From Reyranella sp. (GTDB lineage: Bacteria; Pseudomonadota; Alphaproteobacteria; Reyranellales; Reyranellaceae), in contig JAUXST010000854.1 of the NCBI GenBank assembly GCA_030679805.1, positions 1 through 25,126 on the forward strand: a DNA stretch of 25,126 nt, given 5' to 3'. Position 1 is the first letter of the stretch, and every line of letters begins with the position of its first letter. The position numbers and the translations under genes are program-made. The notes below the pieces were generated by a model. The model did no database searches. It worked only from the letters and a program-made list of their open reading frames with translations, and was not told the origin of the DNA. Below are positions 22,576-25,126 of this stretch, one piece after another.

Positions 22576-23334
22576 ATGAGCAAAACCCTCCTGATCACCG
22601 GTGGCGCCTCGGGGATTGGCGCCGCAACCGCCCGTCGCGCGGCCCCACGCGGCTACAAGGTCGCGATCAACTACCGGAGCCGCGACGCCCAGGCCAAGGC
22701 AGTCGTGGCCGACATCGAGGCCAAGGGCGGGCGCGCCATCGCACTGCCGGGCGACATGGCGCGCGAGGTCGACATCGTCCGGCTGTTCGAGGAGACCGAA
22801 CGCGCCCTTGGGCCGATCACGCACCTGGTCAACAGCGCCGGCATCAACGGCCGGCGCAGTCGCGTCGACGAATACGACGCTACGGTGCTGGCCGACCTGT
22901 TCGCCATCAATGTCACGGGACTGATGCTGTGCTGCCGGGAAGCGGCCAGGCGCATGTCGACCAAGCACGGCGGCAAGGGCGGCGCGATCGTCAATGTCTC
23001 GTCGATGGCGGCAACGCTCGGCGGGCGGCTCGGCTCATCTGCTTATGCCGCCAGCAAGAGTGCGGTCGATGCCTTCACCAAGGGCTTTGCCCGTGAAGTC
23101 GCGGCCGAGGGCATCCGGGTGAATTCGCTGCGGCCCGGCATGGTGCTGACCGAGATGACCGAGGCCAGGCTGAAGGAGCAGGCCTTCCGCGCCCACATCG
23201 AGACGTCGATCCCGATGCGGCGCGTGGGCCAGAGCCACGAGATCGCCGAGGCGATCCTGTGGCTGCTGTCGGACGACGCCTCCTTCATCACCGGCGCGAT
23301 GCTCGACGCGGCCGGTGGTGGGTACATCATTTGA
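22576..23334 (+). CDS. short-chain dehydrogenase/reductase (SDR)
   Basis: Classical SDR oxidoreductase of 252 residues. Cofactor motif TGGASGIG is at 8-15. The basic residue in NYRSRD (Arg34) favours NADP. NSAG is at 86-89, Asn112 is in INVTG, and catalytic Ser142/Ser143, Tyr157 and Lys161 lie in VSS and YAASK. The RPGMVLTEM loop and the GGGYII tail (the latter a typical dinucleotide-fold end) are intact. The start ATG 22576 lacks a strong ribosome site; a TATATC box (22562-22567) 8 bases upstream could give a leaderless message. Substrate unknown; relatives include 3-oxoacyl-ACP and sugar reductases. It converges on ilvC with a structured gap between. Confidence 0.94.
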   Translation: MSKTLLITGGASGIGAATARRAAPRGYKVAINYRSRDAQAKAVVADIEAKGGRAIALPGDMAREVDIVRLFEETERALGPITHLVNSAGINGRRSRVDEYDATVLADLFAINVTGLMLCCREAARRMSTKHGGKGGAIVNVSSMAATLGGRLGSSAYAASKSAVDAFTKGFAREVAAEGIRVNSLRPGMVLTEMTEARLKEQAFRAHIETSIPMRRVGQSHEIAEAILWLLSDDASFITGAMLDAAGGGYII

Positions 23335-23520
23335 GCGCGTTCACACGCGCCGGCGGGCGGCAGGGCCTTCTGAGGCCCGGGAGCCCGCACAGCGCAGAAC
23401 AGACAAGAAAAGAGGCGCCGGATTTCGGCGCCTCGCTTCTTTCTGAACCGTGCGGGCTCTCGCGCTTCAGTGGCTTGATTACAAGCCACGAATTACAAGC
23501 GCTGCCGCCCGCCGTCGCGC
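23335..23520. repeat. multi-branched set of inverted repeats between SDR and ilvC
   Basis: This 186-base convergent gap is filled by nested complementary arms. The outer arms are 23351-23363 with 23502-23514 (13 bp). Inside are a hairpin GGGCCT/AGGCCC (23363-23378), a long arm GAGCCCGCAC/GTGCGGGCTC (23381-23390 with 23450-23459, extendable by two pairs) enclosing the terminator hairpin, and a further stem GCGCTT/AAGCGC (23462-23467 with 23497-23502) enclosing GTGGCTTG/CAAGCCAC (23470-23489). A small hairpin GCGCGT/ACGCGC (23335-23350) abuts the outer stem. Together the arms leave almost no unpaired linker, as in a four-way junction. No open reading frame of interest lies inside. Confidence 0.6.
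23405..23434 (-). terminator. Rho-independent terminator of ilvC
   Basis: A perfect 9-bp G+C-rich stem (GAGGCGCCG and its complement, 23412-23420 with 23426-23434) closes a 5-base loop. On the minus strand it is followed by TTTTCTT (complement of 23405-23411), the textbook ilvC terminator shape. On the plus strand the trailing GCTTCTTTCT is weaker, but could also stop SDR transcripts. Confidence 0.85.
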
Positions 23521-24540
23521 TTAGTTGCGCGTTTTATCGACCAGCGCCTTTTCCTTGATCCACGGCATCATGGCGCGGAGCTTGGCGCCGATCTCCTCGA
23601 TCGGATGCTCCGACATCTTCTTGCGCATGGCCTTGAACGAGGCCTGGTTGACCTTGTTCTCCAGCATCCAGTCGCGCGCGAAGCGGCCGGACTGGATGTC
23701 GTCCAGCACGCGCTTCATCTCGGCCTTGGTCTCGTCGGTGACGATACGCGGGCCCGAGCGGTACTCGCCGTACTCGGCGGTGTTGGAGATCGAGTAATTC
23801 ATGTTGGCGATGCCGCCCTCGTAGATCAGGTCGACGATCAGCTTCACCTCGTGCAGGCACTCGAAGTAAGCCATCTCCGGCGCGTAACCCGCCTCGACCA
23901 GCGTCTCGTAACCCGCCTTGATCAGCTCGACCAGGCCACCGCACAGCACGACCTGCTCGCCGAACAGATCGGTCTCGCACTCTTCCTTGAAGCTGGTCTC
24001 GATGGTGCCGGCACGGCCGCCACCGATCGCCGAGGAGTAGCTGAGGCCGATCTCGAGCGCGTTGCCCGAGGAATTCTGCGCCACCGCCACGAGGCAGGGC
24101 ACGCCGCCGCCGCGCACATACTCCGAGCGCACGGTATGGCCGGGGCCCTTGGGGGCGATCATGAACACGTCGATGTCGGAGCGTGGGGTGATCAGGTTGA
24201 AATGGACGTTGAGGCCGTGCGCGAAGGCCAGCGCCGCGCCCTGCTTCATGTTGCCGGCGAGGTCGGCGTTGTAGATGTCCGACTGCAGCTCATCCGGCGC
24301 CAGCACCATGATAATGTCGGCCCACTTGGCGCCCTCGGCCGGGCTCATCACCGTGAAGCCCACGCCCTCGGCCTTCTTGATCGTGGCCGAGCCGGGCTTC
24401 AGCGCGATGCGGACGTCCTTCACGCCCGAATCCCGCAGGTTCATGGCGTGGGCATGGCCCTGGCTGCCGTATCCCACGACCAGGACTTTCTTGCCCTTGA
24501 TCAGGTTCACGTCGGCGTCACGATCATAATAGACACGCAT
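23521..24540 (-). CDS. ilvC: ketol-acid reductoisomerase (class I)
   Basis: Second common step of valine, leucine and isoleucine synthesis: NADPH-dependent isomeroreduction of acetolactate or acetohydroxybutyrate. 339 residues, the class I length. The start at 24540 gives the standard MRVYYDRDAD; a GGAGG site lies 10 bases upstream (complement at 24551-24555). An ATG at 24549 is too near that site, and the longer frame to 24609 adds unconserved residues. Nucleotide loop GYGSQGHAHAMNLRDSG is at 23-39. Catalytic residues are His108, Asp191, Glu195 (DLFGE), Glu227 and Glu231 (FECLHE). It is monocistronic here; ilvB/ilvN are not in the window. Confidence 0.97.
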   Translation of the reverse strand: MRVYYDRDADVNLIKGKKVLVVGYGSQGHAHAMNLRDSGVKDVRIALKPGSATIKKAEGVGFTVMSPAEGAKWADIIMVLAPDELQSDIYNADLAGNMKQGAALAFAHGLNVHFNLITPRSDIDVFMIAPKGPGHTVRSEYVRGGGVPCLVAVAQNSSGNALEIGLSYSSAIGGGRAGTIETSFKEECETDLFGEQVVLCGGLVELIKAGYETLVEAGYAPEMAYFECLHEVKLIVDLIYEGGIANMNYSISNTAEYGEYRSGPRIVTDETKAEMKRVLDDIQSGRFARDWMLENKVNQASFKAMRKKMSEHPIEEIGAKLRAMMPWIKEKALVDKTRN

Positions 24541-24627
24541 TGGGGCCATTCCTCCTGGCAGTGTTTGCTCTGTCATGCGACGGGGCTTACTAGACAACCT
24601 CACCCGCAAAGGCCAGCCTCGAATCCC

Positions 24628-25126
24628 ATGTTCAAGCCCATGACCGCCCTGCGTTTTTCACTCCTGCTGCTTGCGACCACGCCCGCCCTGAGCGGCTGCG
24701 GCGACCGTTATTCGACCCTGCCGGTGCCCGGCGTCCCGGCCGCAGAGATGCCCCAGATAGACGAGGCAATCGCCAGTTCCACGCCGGAGGCGGCTCGGCG
24801 GGGCCTCGGCAACCACACTTGGCTCTGGACCCGAGGACCTGGCCCAGCCCAGATCCACTATTCTACAGTTGATGGACGGGATTTCGTCTGGCTGGTCGGG
24901 CAGCGGCAAATTCTGACCGGCCAGTGGCAGGTCGATACCGCCACCGACGGCAGCGGCCAGCCACTCGTCCAGATCTGCCTGCGCTATCCCGGCGTCCAGA
25001 GACAGGGGCTCGGCAGCAGCTGGCTCTGCCGGCCGGCCGGCACGTTGTTCACCCAGATGCAGGAGCGCGTGAGCGGCGACCCGCTGCGGTTCCAGGGCCG
25101 TACCCAGGCGAAATTCGTACTGACCC
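24628..25126 (+). CDS. putative lipoprotein, 3' end outside window
   Basis: Reading frame open from ATG 24628 to the window end (166 codons seen). Residues 1-23 form a lipoprotein signal peptide with hydrophobic core LRFSLLLLATTPA and lipobox LSGC (Cys24). The mature part reads GDRYSTLPVPGVPA and on, with strands such as HYSTVDGRDFVWLVGQR and two further cysteines (in QICLRY and WLCRP) that could pair. It has no similarity I recognise. The 87-base gap to the divergent ilvC holds the promoters of both. The gene continues beyond the window. Confidence 0.7.
   Translation, partial: MFKPMTALRFSLLLLATTPALSGCGDRYSTLPVPGVPAAEMPQIDEAIASSTPEAARRGLGNHTWLWTRGPGPAQIHYSTVDGRDFVWLVGQRQILTGQWQVDTATDGSGQPLVQICLRYPGVQRQGLGSSWLCRPAGTLFTQMQERVSGDPLRFQGRTQAKFVLT

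Overview
The window is high-GC bacterial DNA with densely packed, mostly short-spaced operons. The gene set points to a rod-shaped alphaproteobacterium: the mreB-mreC-mreD-PBP2-RodA elongation cluster, a Bug-type tripartite tricarboxylate transport receptor, several CoA-ester enzymes, and an ilvC of the short class I type. A Rhodospirillales or Reyranella-like organism would fit, but that placement is a guess from gene content. I see no prophage, insertion sequence, CRISPR array or plasmid function. This is mainly chromosomal housekeeping and catabolic DNA.

Layout. 1-2280: the 3' part of an MFS transporter converges on a small periplasmic cytochrome c, which is divergent from an AlkB-type DNA repair dioxygenase. 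2289-4864 (minus): thiolase, DUF35 Zn-ribbon/OB protein and Bug receptor form one operon. It is divergent from 4924-7808 (plus), an amidase followed by a TTC38-like TPR protein. 7929-9040 (plus): three small secreted lipoproteins, two of them obvious paralogues ending in a calcium-loop-like DxDG repeat. 9041-10583 (minus): a periplasmic thioredoxin-like protein and a family III CoA-transferase, divergent from prmB (10604-11497). A strong inverted repeat separates prmB from a convergent phosphofructokinase (11563-12639). 12667-13272 is a decayed stretch holding a GNAT remnant and a frameshifted lipoprotein gene. It is followed by a hairpin and tRNA-Lys(CTT) on the minus strand.

13541-22533 is one long minus-strand run. 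In transcription order it holds a Zn alcohol dehydrogenase, an unlisted 30-residue membrane protein, an acyl-CoA dehydrogenase, a 112-residue orphan, inorganic pyrophosphatase, then mreB, mreC, mreD, mrdA (PBP2) and rodA. A plus-strand short-chain dehydrogenase (22576-23334) converges on ilvC (23521-24540, minus). The 186-base gap between them is packed with nested inverted repeats around the ilvC terminator. The window ends inside a lipoprotein gene divergent from ilvC.

How it works together. The elongation cluster builds the lateral cell wall. The 2.3-7.8 kb block looks like uptake and breakdown of a carboxylic or CoA-linked substrate, substrate unknown. The most unusual items are the folded SDR/ilvC gap, the 30-residue membrane protein wedged between two dehydrogenases, and the tandem DxDG lipoproteins. 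I found no clear multi-gene system that looks wholly new.
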